Translations under genes and position numbers: made by a program
DNA from: an uncultured Muribaculaceae bacterium
GTDB lineage: Bacteria; Bacteroidota; Bacteroidia; Bacteroidales; Muribaculaceae
DNA: 28,928 nt
Direction: 5' to 3'
NCBI GenBank assembly: GCA_910584665.1
Contig: CAJUBL010000042.1
Location: 1 to 28,928, forward strand
In this document: positions 23,024-28,928 of the stretch, piece by piece
Layout: every line of letters starts with the position of its first letter
Numbering within the stretch: position 1 is the first letter of the stretch
The notes under the pieces: model-generated
Databases searched by the model: none
What the model was told of the DNA's origin: nothing
Seen by the model: the letters and a program-made list of their open reading frames with translations, nothing else

Positions 23024-23182
23024 ATCAAAATATTCGACGAAATCAGAGCAACCTCACAGAAACAATCATGAAATTGACGGACTCCGCACATAACACCGGC
23101 ACAAGTAATCTGGCACAACGAACGCAGTGACATGCCCGATAAAACACCACGCACAGGCTTCAGAACCACCGTTTGGAAACAC

Positions 23183-23224
23183 AAAAGCATCGGCCACGAA
23201 CCAAAGTTCAGAGCCGATGCTTTT
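23183..23224. terminator. Terminator of the spc/alpha ribosomal operon
   Basis: AAAAGCATCGGC (23183-23194) pairs perfectly with GCCGATGCTTTT (23213-23224), a 12-bp stem. Read on the minus strand, after rplQ (stop 23250), it ends in TTTTGTGTTT; read on the plus strand it ends in TTTTTT. It can therefore act in both directions. Confidence 0.8.
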
Positions 23225-23249
23225 TTATATTGATAAAAACAGATATCTG

Positions 23250-23735
23250 TTATTCTGCGGCCGGTGCCTCTGCTACAGGAGCTTCAGCTGCAGGAGCCTC
23301 AGCTACAGCAGCCTTCTTGGCTCCGCCACGGCGGGTACGGCGACTCTTGGAGGCCTTCTTATCCTTAAGCATGTTTTCATTGTAGTCAACAAGCTCGATA
23401 AAACAAGTCTTGGCATTATCTCCAAGACGGTTACCGGTCTTCAGGATACGTGTATAACCACCGGGACGATCAGCGATCTTCTGAGAGATCTCGCGGAACA
23501 GCTCAGTAACAGCCTCCTTGCTCTGAAGATAGCTGAACACAAGACGACGGTTAGCCATTGTGTCCTCCTTCGAACGGTTGATCAAAGGCTCGGCATATAC
23601 ACGGAGAGCCTTAGCCTTGGCCAGTGTGGTAAATATACGTTTGTGCTTGATCAGCGAAACGGTCATATTGGCCAACAGAGCGTCGCGGTGAGCTTTCTTG
23701 CGGCCGAGGTGATTGAATTTTTTATTGTGTCTCAT
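23250..23735 (-). CDS. rplQ: 50S ribosomal protein L17 (bL17)
   Basis: A 161-residue large-subunit protein. MRHNKKFNHLGRKKAHRDALLANM and the middle block GGYTRILKTGNRLGDNAKTCFIEL identify L17. The body ends near residue 130. After a basic linker (SKSRRTRRGG) comes a tail of repeated Ala-Glu-Ala-Pro units to the end, which is absent in E. coli (127 residues) and common in Bacteroidota. It is the last gene of the operon, 5 bp after rpoA, with a bidirectional terminator behind it. Confidence 0.97.
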   Translation of the reverse strand: MRHNKKFNHLGRKKAHRDALLANMTVSLIKHKRIFTTLAKAKALRVYAEPLINRSKEDTMANRRLVFSYLQSKEAVTELFREISQKIADRPGGYTRILKTGNRLGDNAKTCFIELVDYNENMLKDKKASKSRRTRRGGAKKAAVAEAPAAEAPVAEAPAAE

Positions 23736-23740
23736 CGTTA

Positions 23741-24736
23741 TTACTCTTTATCTAATTTATACTTTGATATATCCATTCCGAACGAAAGATTCAGATTGGC
23801 CAACAGCTCATCAAGCTCTGTCAGCGACTTCTTACCAAAGTTACGGAACTTCAGGAGATCGGTCTTATTGAATACAACCAGCTCCCCGAGGGTCTCGACC
23901 TCGGCACTCTTCAGACAGTTCAGGGCGCGCACCGAAAGGTCCATATCGACGAGCTTCGACTTAAGCAGCTGACGCATCTTCAGCACTTCCTCGTCAAACT
24001 CCTCGTTACCGTCCGTTTCAGCGGTCTCAAGAGTGATCTTCTCGTCACTGAAAAGCATCAGATGATATATCAATATCTTGGCGGCCTCCTTCAATGCATC
24101 CTTCGGCAGGATAGAGCCATTGGTTGTTATTTCAATAATAAGTTTTTCGTAGTCGGTTTTCTGATCTACGCGGAAGTTCTCAACCGTATATTTTACGTTC
24201 TTGATAGGAGTATAGATCGAATCGATGGCAAGCGTATGCACGTCATCGCTCTGTACCGGATTCTCATCAGCCGGAACCCATCCACGCCCCTTGTTGATCG
24301 TAAGCTCGATATTGAAACTTGCGCTGGGATCCAAATGACATATCACAAGTTCCGGGTTCAATACCTCGAATCCCGTCAGCGCCTTGCTTATGTCACCGGC
24401 TTTGAACACCTCCTGTTGACCCGACACCGTGATTGTTGCTGTCTCGGCCTCGGTATCCTCTACAACCTGTTTGAGATCGACCTTCTTGAGATTCAGAATG
24501 ATGTTCGTAACATCTTCTATAACTCCCGGAATGGTATCAAACTCGTGGTTAACGCCATCTATCTTGATCGACGAGATTGCGTAACCCTCAAGCGAAGACA
24601 GCAGTACACGACGCAGAGCGTTTCCCACTGTGATACCATAGCCAGGCTCCAAGGGCTTGAACTCGAACTTGCCGTAGAAGTTGTCAGCTTCTAACATTAG
24701 GACTTTGTCAGGTTTTTGGAATGCTAAAATAGCCAT
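23741..24736 (-). CDS. rpoA: RNA polymerase alpha subunit
   Basis: 331 residues. The N-terminal domain (about 1-235) dimerises and assembles the polymerase core; the conserved GNALRRVLLSSLEG is at 38-51 and the ITINKGRGWVP-like block follows in the middle. The C-terminal domain (about 255-318, MDLSVRALNCLKSAEVETLGELV and FGKKSLTELDELL) binds DNA UP elements and activators. Length is typical (329 in E. coli). It sits between rpsD (24-bp gap) and rplQ (5-bp gap), the conserved alpha-operon order. Confidence 0.98.
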   Translation of the reverse strand: MAILAFQKPDKVLMLEADNFYGKFEFKPLEPGYGITVGNALRRVLLSSLEGYAISSIKIDGVNHEFDTIPGVIEDVTNIILNLKKVDLKQVVEDTEAETATITVSGQQEVFKAGDISKALTGFEVLNPELVICHLDPSASFNIELTINKGRGWVPADENPVQSDDVHTLAIDSIYTPIKNVKYTVENFRVDQKTDYEKLIIEITTNGSILPKDALKEAAKILIYHLMLFSDEKITLETAETDGNEEFDEEVLKMRQLLKSKLVDMDLSVRALNCLKSAEVETLGELVVFNKTDLLKFRNFGKKSLTELDELLANLNLSFGMDISKYKLDKE

Positions 24737-24760
24737 GGATCTATGAGGTGTTATTAATTA

Positions 24761-25366
24761 TTACTTAGAGTACAACTCGACGATGAGCTGTTCCTTGATA
24801 TTCTCGGGGATATCCTCTCGGGCAGGTACGTGCAGCAGCTTACCGCTCTTGCTCGACTCATCCCACTCGATCCAGGGGAACTTGCTGTGATTGAAGCCGG
24901 CAAGTGCGCCTGCGATAACCTCGAGCGATTTCGACTTCTCACGTACACCGACTGCCTCGCCGGCTGTAACATGATACGACGGGATGTTAACAACCTGACC
25001 ATTGACCGTAATGTGACGGTGGAGTACCAGCTGACGGGCAGCCGCACGTGTAGGCGCTATACCCAGACGGTAAACCACGTTATCAAGACGGCTCTCCAGC
25101 AACTGCAGCAGGATCTCACCGGTGATACCCTTCATCGACGACGCCTTCTCGAAAAGGTTACGGAACTGACGCTCCAGAACTCCGTATGTATATTTTGCTT
25201 TCTGTTTCTCACGCAGCTGTACACCATACTCCGAAGTCTTGCGACGACGGTTGGCGCCATGCTGGCCGGGGGGGAAGTTTCTGCGCGCGAGAACTTTATC
25301 TTCGCCAAAGATGGGCTCGCCAAACTTACGAGCAATCTTGGTCTTAGGGCCTGTATATCTTGCCAT
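24761..25366 (-). CDS. rpsD: 30S ribosomal protein S4 (uS4)
   Basis: A 201-residue primary 16S rRNA-binding protein that nucleates 30S assembly and represses its own synthesis in other bacteria. MARYTGPKTKIARKFG, RRKTSEYGVQLREKQKAKYTYG and the S4 RNA-binding domain RLDNVVYRLGIAPTRAAARQLVLHRHITVNG (about 92-122) are diagnostic. It has no N-terminal zinc cysteines. The 190-nt gap ahead of it, long for this operon, holds two mutually exclusive hairpins (25387-25446) that could be its own control site. Confidence 0.98.
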   Translation of the reverse strand: MARYTGPKTKIARKFGEPIFGEDKVLARRNFPPGQHGANRRRKTSEYGVQLREKQKAKYTYGVLERQFRNLFEKASSMKGITGEILLQLLESRLDNVVYRLGIAPTRAAARQLVLHRHITVNGQVVNIPSYHVTAGEAVGVREKSKSLEVIAGALAGFNHSKFPWIEWDESSKSGKLLHVPAREDIPENIKEQLIVELYSK

Positions 25367-25386
25367 TGTTTGTTCTGATATTTTTG

Positions 25387-25446
25387 ATGGTCGATAGTTT
25401 CTCTTTTAGTGCAGCCGCGACCATAGAGGAGGTGAATGTTATGGTC
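25387..25446 (-). promoter_or_regulatory. Mutually exclusive hairpins before rpsD, candidate S4 autoregulatory switch
   Basis: On the minus-strand transcript, ATGGTCG (25424-25418) can pair with the upstream GACCAT (25446-25441; 6 bp, loop 16 nt) or with the downstream CGACCAT (25393-25387; 7 bp, loop 24 nt), but not with both. The second form ends 20 nt before the rpsD ATG and could mask the initiation region. No promoter box is seen in the gap, so it acts within the operon transcript if at all. Pairing is seen; binding by S4 is inferred from its known habit of self-repression. Confidence 0.45.
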
Positions 25447-25556
25447 TATATTTCACATTCAAGAGAACTTTATCTACCTATCGGTTGGTTAAAGTTTTTT
25501 CGTTTATTCTTTCAATGTAGCTTTCTGATTCGTCCTTATCTCTGAGAACCGACACG

Positions 25557-25946
25557 TTATACACGACGACGTTTCGGAGGACGACATCCATTGTGGGGAA
25601 GCGGAGTCACATCTATGATCTCGGTAACCTCGATACCTGCACCATGCACCGTACGGATTGCCGACTCACGACCGTTGCCCGGTCCCTTTACATATGCTTT
25701 AACCTTGCGAAGGCCCAGATCGTATGCGATCTTTGCACAGTCCTGCGCTGCCATCTGTGCGGCATAGGGAGTATTCTTCTTAGAACCACGGAAACCCATC
25801 TTGCCCGCGCTTGACCATGATATAACTTGTCCCTCGCTGTTTGCTAAGCAGACAATGATGTTGTTGAAAGATGAGTGAACGTGAAGCTGGCCTGCGGCAT
25901 CAACTTTAACGTTTCTCTTCTTAGCTGCGACTGTCTTTTTTGCCAT
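25557..25946 (-). CDS. rpsK: 30S ribosomal protein S11 (uS11)
   Basis: A 129-residue protein of the 30S platform near the Shine-Dalgarno helix. Recognised by HVHSSFNNIIVCLAN, SSAGKMGFRGSKKNTPYAAQ, the block VKGPGNGRESAIRTVHGAGI and the conserved end HNGCRPPKRRRV. It follows rpsM by 9 bp. A 190-nt gap separates it from rpsD. Confidence 0.98.
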   Translation of the reverse strand: MAKKTVAAKKRNVKVDAAGQLHVHSSFNNIIVCLANSEGQVISWSSAGKMGFRGSKKNTPYAAQMAAQDCAKIAYDLGLRKVKAYVKGPGNGRESAIRTVHGAGIEVTEIIDVTPLPHNGCRPPKRRRV

Positions 25947-25955
25947 ATTCCTTTA

Positions 25956-26336
25956 TTATTTAGTAGCTTTCTTCTTGTTAGCAACGGTTTTCTTGCGTCC
26001 CTTGCGGGTACGGGCGTTGTTCTTAGTGCTCTGACCGCGCACCGGCAGACCATTACGGTGACGCACGCCACGATAACAGCCGATATCCATCAGTCGCTTG
26101 ATATTCAACTGGATCTCAGACCGAAGATCACCCTCTACCTTGTAGTCGGCACCGATTACCTCACGGACACGGGCGGCCTGGGCATCTGTCCAGTCTTTCA
26201 CTTTAATATCGCGGTCAATCTCAGCCTTGTCCAAGATATTCTTGGCGGCGCTGCGACCGATGCCGTAAATGTAAGTCAAGGCGATTTCACCTCTTTTGTT
26301 CTGGGGGAGATCAACTCCCACGATTCTAACTGCCAT
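25956..26336 (-). CDS. rpsM: 30S ribosomal protein S13 (uS13)
   Basis: A 126-residue protein of the 30S head that bridges to the 50S subunit. MAVRIVGVDLPQNKRGEIALTYIYGIGRSAA and RHRNGLPVRGQSTKNNARTRKG are characteristic, with a basic tail. A 202-bp gap separates it from rpmJ and holds a TACCTTTG box (26371-26378), suggesting an internal promoter for rpsM-rpsK-rpsD-rpoA-rplQ. Confidence 0.98.
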   Translation of the reverse strand: MAVRIVGVDLPQNKRGEIALTYIYGIGRSAAKNILDKAEIDRDIKVKDWTDAQAARVREVIGADYKVEGDLRSEIQLNIKRLMDIGCYRGVRHRNGLPVRGQSTKNNARTRKGRKKTVANKKKATK

Positions 26337-26370
26337 ATGTTCTTGACTATGTTTTAAAAAAATTTTCGTG

Positions 26371-26378
26371 CAAAGGTA
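26371..26378 (-). promoter_or_regulatory. Candidate internal promoter before rpsM
   Basis: TACCTTTG on the minus strand ends 34 bp before the rpsM ATG and is preceded by an A/T-rich stretch. No TTTG-type -33 box is found at the usual spacing, so strength is uncertain. Confidence 0.55.
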
Positions 26379-26442
26379 AGAAAAAATTTCGACCGACCGA
26401 TTATTTTTATCCAGAAAATATATAATCAGCCGTTTAACTGCC

Positions 26443-26495
26443 CTGCAGCACCTTTGTCATATATCCCGGCCTTGGCGGGGCCATCCTGACTGCAG
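26443..26495 (-). other. Dyad between rpmJ and rpsM
   Basis: CTGCAG at 26443-26448 and again at 26490-26495 can close a 53-nt structure that holds an inner CCCG/CGGG stem (26465-26468 with 26476-26479, loop of 7). It lies upstream of the candidate rpsM promoter, so on the long operon transcript it is in the gap after rpmJ. There is no T run on the minus strand after it. It could mark an RNA processing or control site at the spc/alpha junction. Confidence 0.3.
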
Positions 26496-26538
26496 AGTTG
26501 CCTTTTTATTTGATAAAGTTTCTCGCTATAGCCGGTTA

Positions 26539-26655
26539 TCAGCCCTGACGAGTCTTATATTTCGGGTTCTTTTTGTTAATCACATAAAGACGTCCCTTGC
26601 GGCGCACGATCTTGCTGTCGGCTGTGCGCTTCTTGATTGATGCTCTTACTTTCAT
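26539..26655 (-). CDS. rpmJ: 50S ribosomal protein L36 (bL36)
   Basis: A 38-residue protein read by hand from ATG at 26655 to TGA at 26539. The sequence begins MKVRASIKKR, continues with SKIVRRKGRLYVINKKNP and ends KYKTRQG. This is the zinc-free form: the usual Cys/His ligands are replaced (Thr-Ala at the first pair), while the RRKGRLYVI core is retained. Position between infA and rpmJ's usual partner rpsM is the conserved order. It overlaps no other gene. Confidence 0.95.
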   Translation of the reverse strand: MKVRASIKKRTADSKIVRRKGRLYVINKKNPKYKTRQG

Positions 26656-26742
26656 TTCGAGTTTGGTTTATTGTGCGTGAGTAATTATTGTTACCTGAAT
26701 TCGGTGCGGGAAGTTCATTGACATAGACACTGCACGGCAAGA

Positions 26743-26961
26743 TTACTTGTACCGGAAAGCTATGCGCCCTTTCGACAGATCATAGGGCGACATCTCCACA
26801 CGGACCTTGTCTCCCGGAAGTATCTTGATATAGTGCATACGCATCTTGCCCGAGATGTGAGCCGTGATCTCATGACCATTTTCGAGCTCCACCCGGAACA
26901 TTGCGTTAGACAATGCCTCCACTATAACACCATCCTGTTCTATTGCTGATTGCTTTGCCAT
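26743..26961 (-). CDS. infA: Translation initiation factor IF-1
   Basis: A 72-residue single OB-fold (S1-like) protein that occupies the 30S A site during initiation. MAKQSAIEQDGVIVEALSNAMFRVEL, GHEITAHISGKMRMHYIKILPGD and the end SPYDLSKGRIAFRYK are those of IF-1, and the length equals the E. coli protein. It follows map by 27 bp and precedes rpmJ by 87 bp. Confidence 0.98.
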   Translation of the reverse strand: MAKQSAIEQDGVIVEALSNAMFRVELENGHEITAHISGKMRMHYIKILPGDKVRVEMSPYDLSKGRIAFRYK

Positions 26962-26988
26962 ATCGGGTTTTTAAAGTTCTGTTATTGC

Positions 26989-27771
26989 TTAGATAAAACG
27001 ATCGCCTAACGCCTCCTGGATATAGTCAAACGTCGTGAGAATATGACGCTCGTCATCATAGAATGCGATCGTGTGCTCGAAATGAGCAGAAGGCTTGTGA
27101 TCCTTCGTCTGGCACGTCCAGCCGTCACGGCCTATCACTATGTTACGGCTGCCCATATTGATCATGGGCTCTATACATATACACATTCCGTTACGGATTA
27201 CAGGCCCTGTGCCGCGACGTCCGTAATTCGGGACCTCAGGATCCTCATGCATCCTCCGGCCTATACCGTGTCCCGTCATCTCACGTACAACACTGTATCC
27301 ACGCTTCTCACAGTACGTCTGTACAGCATTGGATATATCACCTATCCGTCGCCCTATCCTTGCAGCCTCGATACCCCGGCAGAGAGATTCCTTAGTGTCA
27401 GCCAGAAGCTGACGCACCTTAGGATCAACATCGCCTACCATGAACGTATAGCAGGAGTCTCCGTTGAATCCTCCGACCTCCGTTACCGTATCGATACCCA
27501 CGATGTCCCCATCACGCAGAGTATAGTTTGAAGGGAATCCGTGCACCACTGTATCATTAACCTCGATACATAAGGTCGCAGGAAAGCCACCATATCCTAA
27601 ACAAGCAGGCCGACCCCCATTGTCGTGAATAAATTCACGAGCAATGGTGTCGAGCTTGTTGGTGGTGACACCGGGAGCTATCCACCTGGCAACCTCACCA
27701 AGTGTCCGGCTCACGAGGTCGCATGCCACTTGCATGCCACGCATCTCCTCGGGTGTCTTCAGATAAATCAT
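26989..27771 (-). CDS. map: Methionine aminopeptidase type I
   Basis: A 260-residue cytosolic M24A peptidase that removes the initiator Met from new proteins when the next residue is small. Metal ligands are visible with the E. coli spacings: Asp94 (GIDTVTEVG), Asp105 (FNGDSC), His168 (TGHGIG), Glu201 (CIEPM) and Glu232 (FEHTIAF). His77 in VVHGFP corresponds to the conserved substrate-site histidine. There is no N-terminal SH3-binding extension. It lies between secY (42-bp gap) and infA (27-bp gap), the usual spc operon position. Confidence 0.97.
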   Translation of the reverse strand: MIYLKTPEEMRGMQVACDLVSRTLGEVARWIAPGVTTNKLDTIAREFIHDNGGRPACLGYGGFPATLCIEVNDTVVHGFPSNYTLRDGDIVGIDTVTEVGGFNGDSCYTFMVGDVDPKVRQLLADTKESLCRGIEAARIGRRIGDISNAVQTYCEKRGYSVVREMTGHGIGRRMHEDPEVPNYGRRGTGPVIRNGMCICIEPMINMGSRNIVIGRDGWTCQTKDHKPSAHFEHTIAFYDDERHILTTFDYIQEALGDRFI

Positions 27772-27813
27772 TTCCTTCTTCTAAGCATTTTAAAAGCCTG
27801 ATTTTCGAACCAT

Positions 27814-28928
27814 TTAATAGGCACTGCCTGTAGTACGGCCCTTGATCTTGCCATCCTTCATCAAACCATCATAATGATGCATCATCAGATGGCTTTCGAT
27901 CTGCTGCAACGTATCAAGCACAACACCCACCATAATAAGCAGAGATGTACCTCCGAAGAACTGGGCGAAGTTGTTACTGATCCCGAGCATACGGGCAAAT
28001 GCCGGCATGATGGCTACAATGCCGAGAAACAGCGAACCGGGCAATGTGATACGCGACATGATGGTATCAAGATACTGTGCAGTCGCCTTGCCTGGCTTTA
28101 CTCCCGGAATGAAGCCATTGTTACGCTTCATATCCTCAGCCATCTGGGTGGGACGCACCGTAATGGCTGTGTAGAAGTATGTGAACGCAACAATCATGAT
28201 GAAGTATACAAAATTATACCAGAAACCATTTATGTCCGTAAACGCCGCGAAGAAGCCGCGTCCGCCGTCGCTGGTACTGAAACCGGCCAGCGTCAGCGGT
28301 ATGAACATGATGGCCTGGGCAAAGATTATAGGCATCACACCGGCAGCATTCACCTTAAGCGGAATATACTGGCGTGCACCTCCATACTGGCGGTTGCCGA
28401 CAATGCGCTTCGCATACTGTACCGGTACCTTACGGGTTCCCTGTACAAGAAGCACGGCACCGACGGTAACAGCAAACAGCAGGATGATCTCAACTATGAA
28501 CATGATAAGTCCGCCCTGCGTCTCGGCATTGCCGGGAGTACGGGCGACAAACTCATAGAAGAGCGCCTCGGGAAGACGGGCGATGATACCGACAAGAATG
28601 ATAAACGAGATACCGTTACCGATTCCCCTGTCAGTGATACGCTCGCCAAGCCACATGATGAACATCGAGCCGGCGGCAAGAATAACCGTCAGCATGATCA
28701 CAAGGAACCATGTCATCTCGAAGTTTACCTGTGCCGCACGCAGCTGATGCTGAAGGTTAAACAGATAGGCTGGTCCCTGTACAAGCAATATAAGCACTGT
28801 AAGGTACCGCGTATACTGATTCAGCTTCTGGCGTCCGCTCTCCCCCTCTCGCTGCATCTTCTGGAACGAAGGCAACACCATACCCAACAGCTGGATCACG
28901 ATCGAAGCCGTAATGTAAGGCATGATAC
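27814..28928 (-). CDS. secY: Preprotein translocase subunit SecY, 5' end outside the window
   Basis: The channel-forming subunit of the Sec translocon in the inner membrane. The visible 371 residues cover about transmembrane helices 2-10. They begin in the conserved IMPYITASIVIQLL of helix 2, so the true start lies beyond 28928 and the first Met seen here is internal. GERITDRGIGNGISFIILVGI (helix 4 region), the cytosolic loop QMAEDMKRNNGFIPGVKPG before helix 9 and the tail DTLQQIESHLMMHHYDGLMKDGKIKGR are typical. The visible 3' end is intact; map follows after 42 bp. Confidence 0.97.
   Translation of the reverse strand, partial: IMPYITASIVIQLLGMVLPSFQKMQREGESGRQKLNQYTRYLTVLILLVQGPAYLFNLQHQLRAAQVNFEMTWFLVIMLTVILAAGSMFIMWLGERITDRGIGNGISFIILVGIIARLPEALFYEFVARTPGNAETQGGLIMFIVEIILLFAVTVGAVLLVQGTRKVPVQYAKRIVGNRQYGGARQYIPLKVNAAGVMPIIFAQAIMFIPLTLAGFSTSDGGRGFFAAFTDINGFWYNFVYFIMIVAFTYFYTAITVRPTQMAEDMKRNNGFIPGVKPGKATAQYLDTIMSRITLPGSLFLGIVAIMPAFARMLGISNNFAQFFGGTSLLIMVGVVLDTLQQIESHLMMHHYDGLMKDGKIKGRTTGSAY

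Larger units (their letters stand above)
23001..23249. other. Intergenic region between DUF456 gene and rplQ
   Basis: About 250 bp holding the DUF456 promoter box (23016-23023) and the bidirectional terminator (23183-23224). The rest, 23050-23180, shows no gene, repeat or strong hairpin. Confidence 0.6.

Noticed and set aside
1..28928. CRISPR array, prophage or defence system
   Set aside because: No regularly spaced repeats, no phage structural or integrase genes, and no nuclease, helicase or toxin-antitoxin families are seen in the window.

Overview
The window is chromosomal DNA from a member of the order Bacteroidales (phylum Bacteroidota). A gut Muribaculaceae-like lineage is my best guess, but I cannot fix the species. 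Seen directly: several gene starts have the Bacteroidota sigma factor -7 box TAnnTTTG, the best with a TTTG-type -33 box 19-20 bp upstream. Start codons lack Shine-Dalgarno sequences and usually follow A-rich leaders. The spc/alpha operon order is secY-map-infA-rpmJ-rpsM-rpsK-rpsD-rpoA-rplQ. Typical Bacteroidota families are present (GH95 fucosidase lipoprotein, DUF3078 outer-membrane protein, a PhoH-PurC-UbiE cluster).

Layout. 1-50: 5' part of a minus-strand tRNA-Thr(UGU), cut by the window edge. 394-2747: an aminopeptidase P and a gamma carbonic-anhydrase-like protein on the plus strand. 2890-5301: a GH95 lipoprotein on the minus strand, with a promoter back to back with that of the next operon. 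5507-9039: rplM-rpsI, rpsB-tsf and pgpA on the plus strand, with candidate regulatory RNA hairpins before rplM, rpsB and pgpA. 9058-9389: the degenerate 3' end of a group II intron on the minus strand. 9390-15302: a minus-strand run of three overlapping genes for large exported proteins (beta-helix, T9SS-like C-terminal domain, fibronectin-type modules). 15303-15870: a non-coding stretch holding a strongly structured minus-strand RNA of about 310 nt and a terminator. 15871-18602: ubiE, purC and phoH on the minus strand. 18715-22560: a secreted esterase, a DUF3078 protein and three small exported proteins of unknown function on the plus strand. 22509-23000: DUF456 membrane protein. 23250-28928: the distal half of the spc/alpha ribosomal operon on the minus strand, ending inside secY.

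Most of the window is conserved housekeeping DNA for translation, secretion, purine and menaquinone synthesis. The accessory-looking part is 9058-15660. There an intron remnant, a coupled exported-protein operon and an unidentified structured RNA lie side by side. The RNA at 15349-15660 is the most interesting object: it can fold as a long rod of at least six consecutive helices or, alternatively, as a nested terminator hairpin ending in six U residues, just upstream of the exported-protein operon. The other notable signals are a group II intron domain V whose catalytic triad carries a G-to-U change, and two mutually exclusive hairpins ahead of rpsD that look like an S4 autoregulatory switch.
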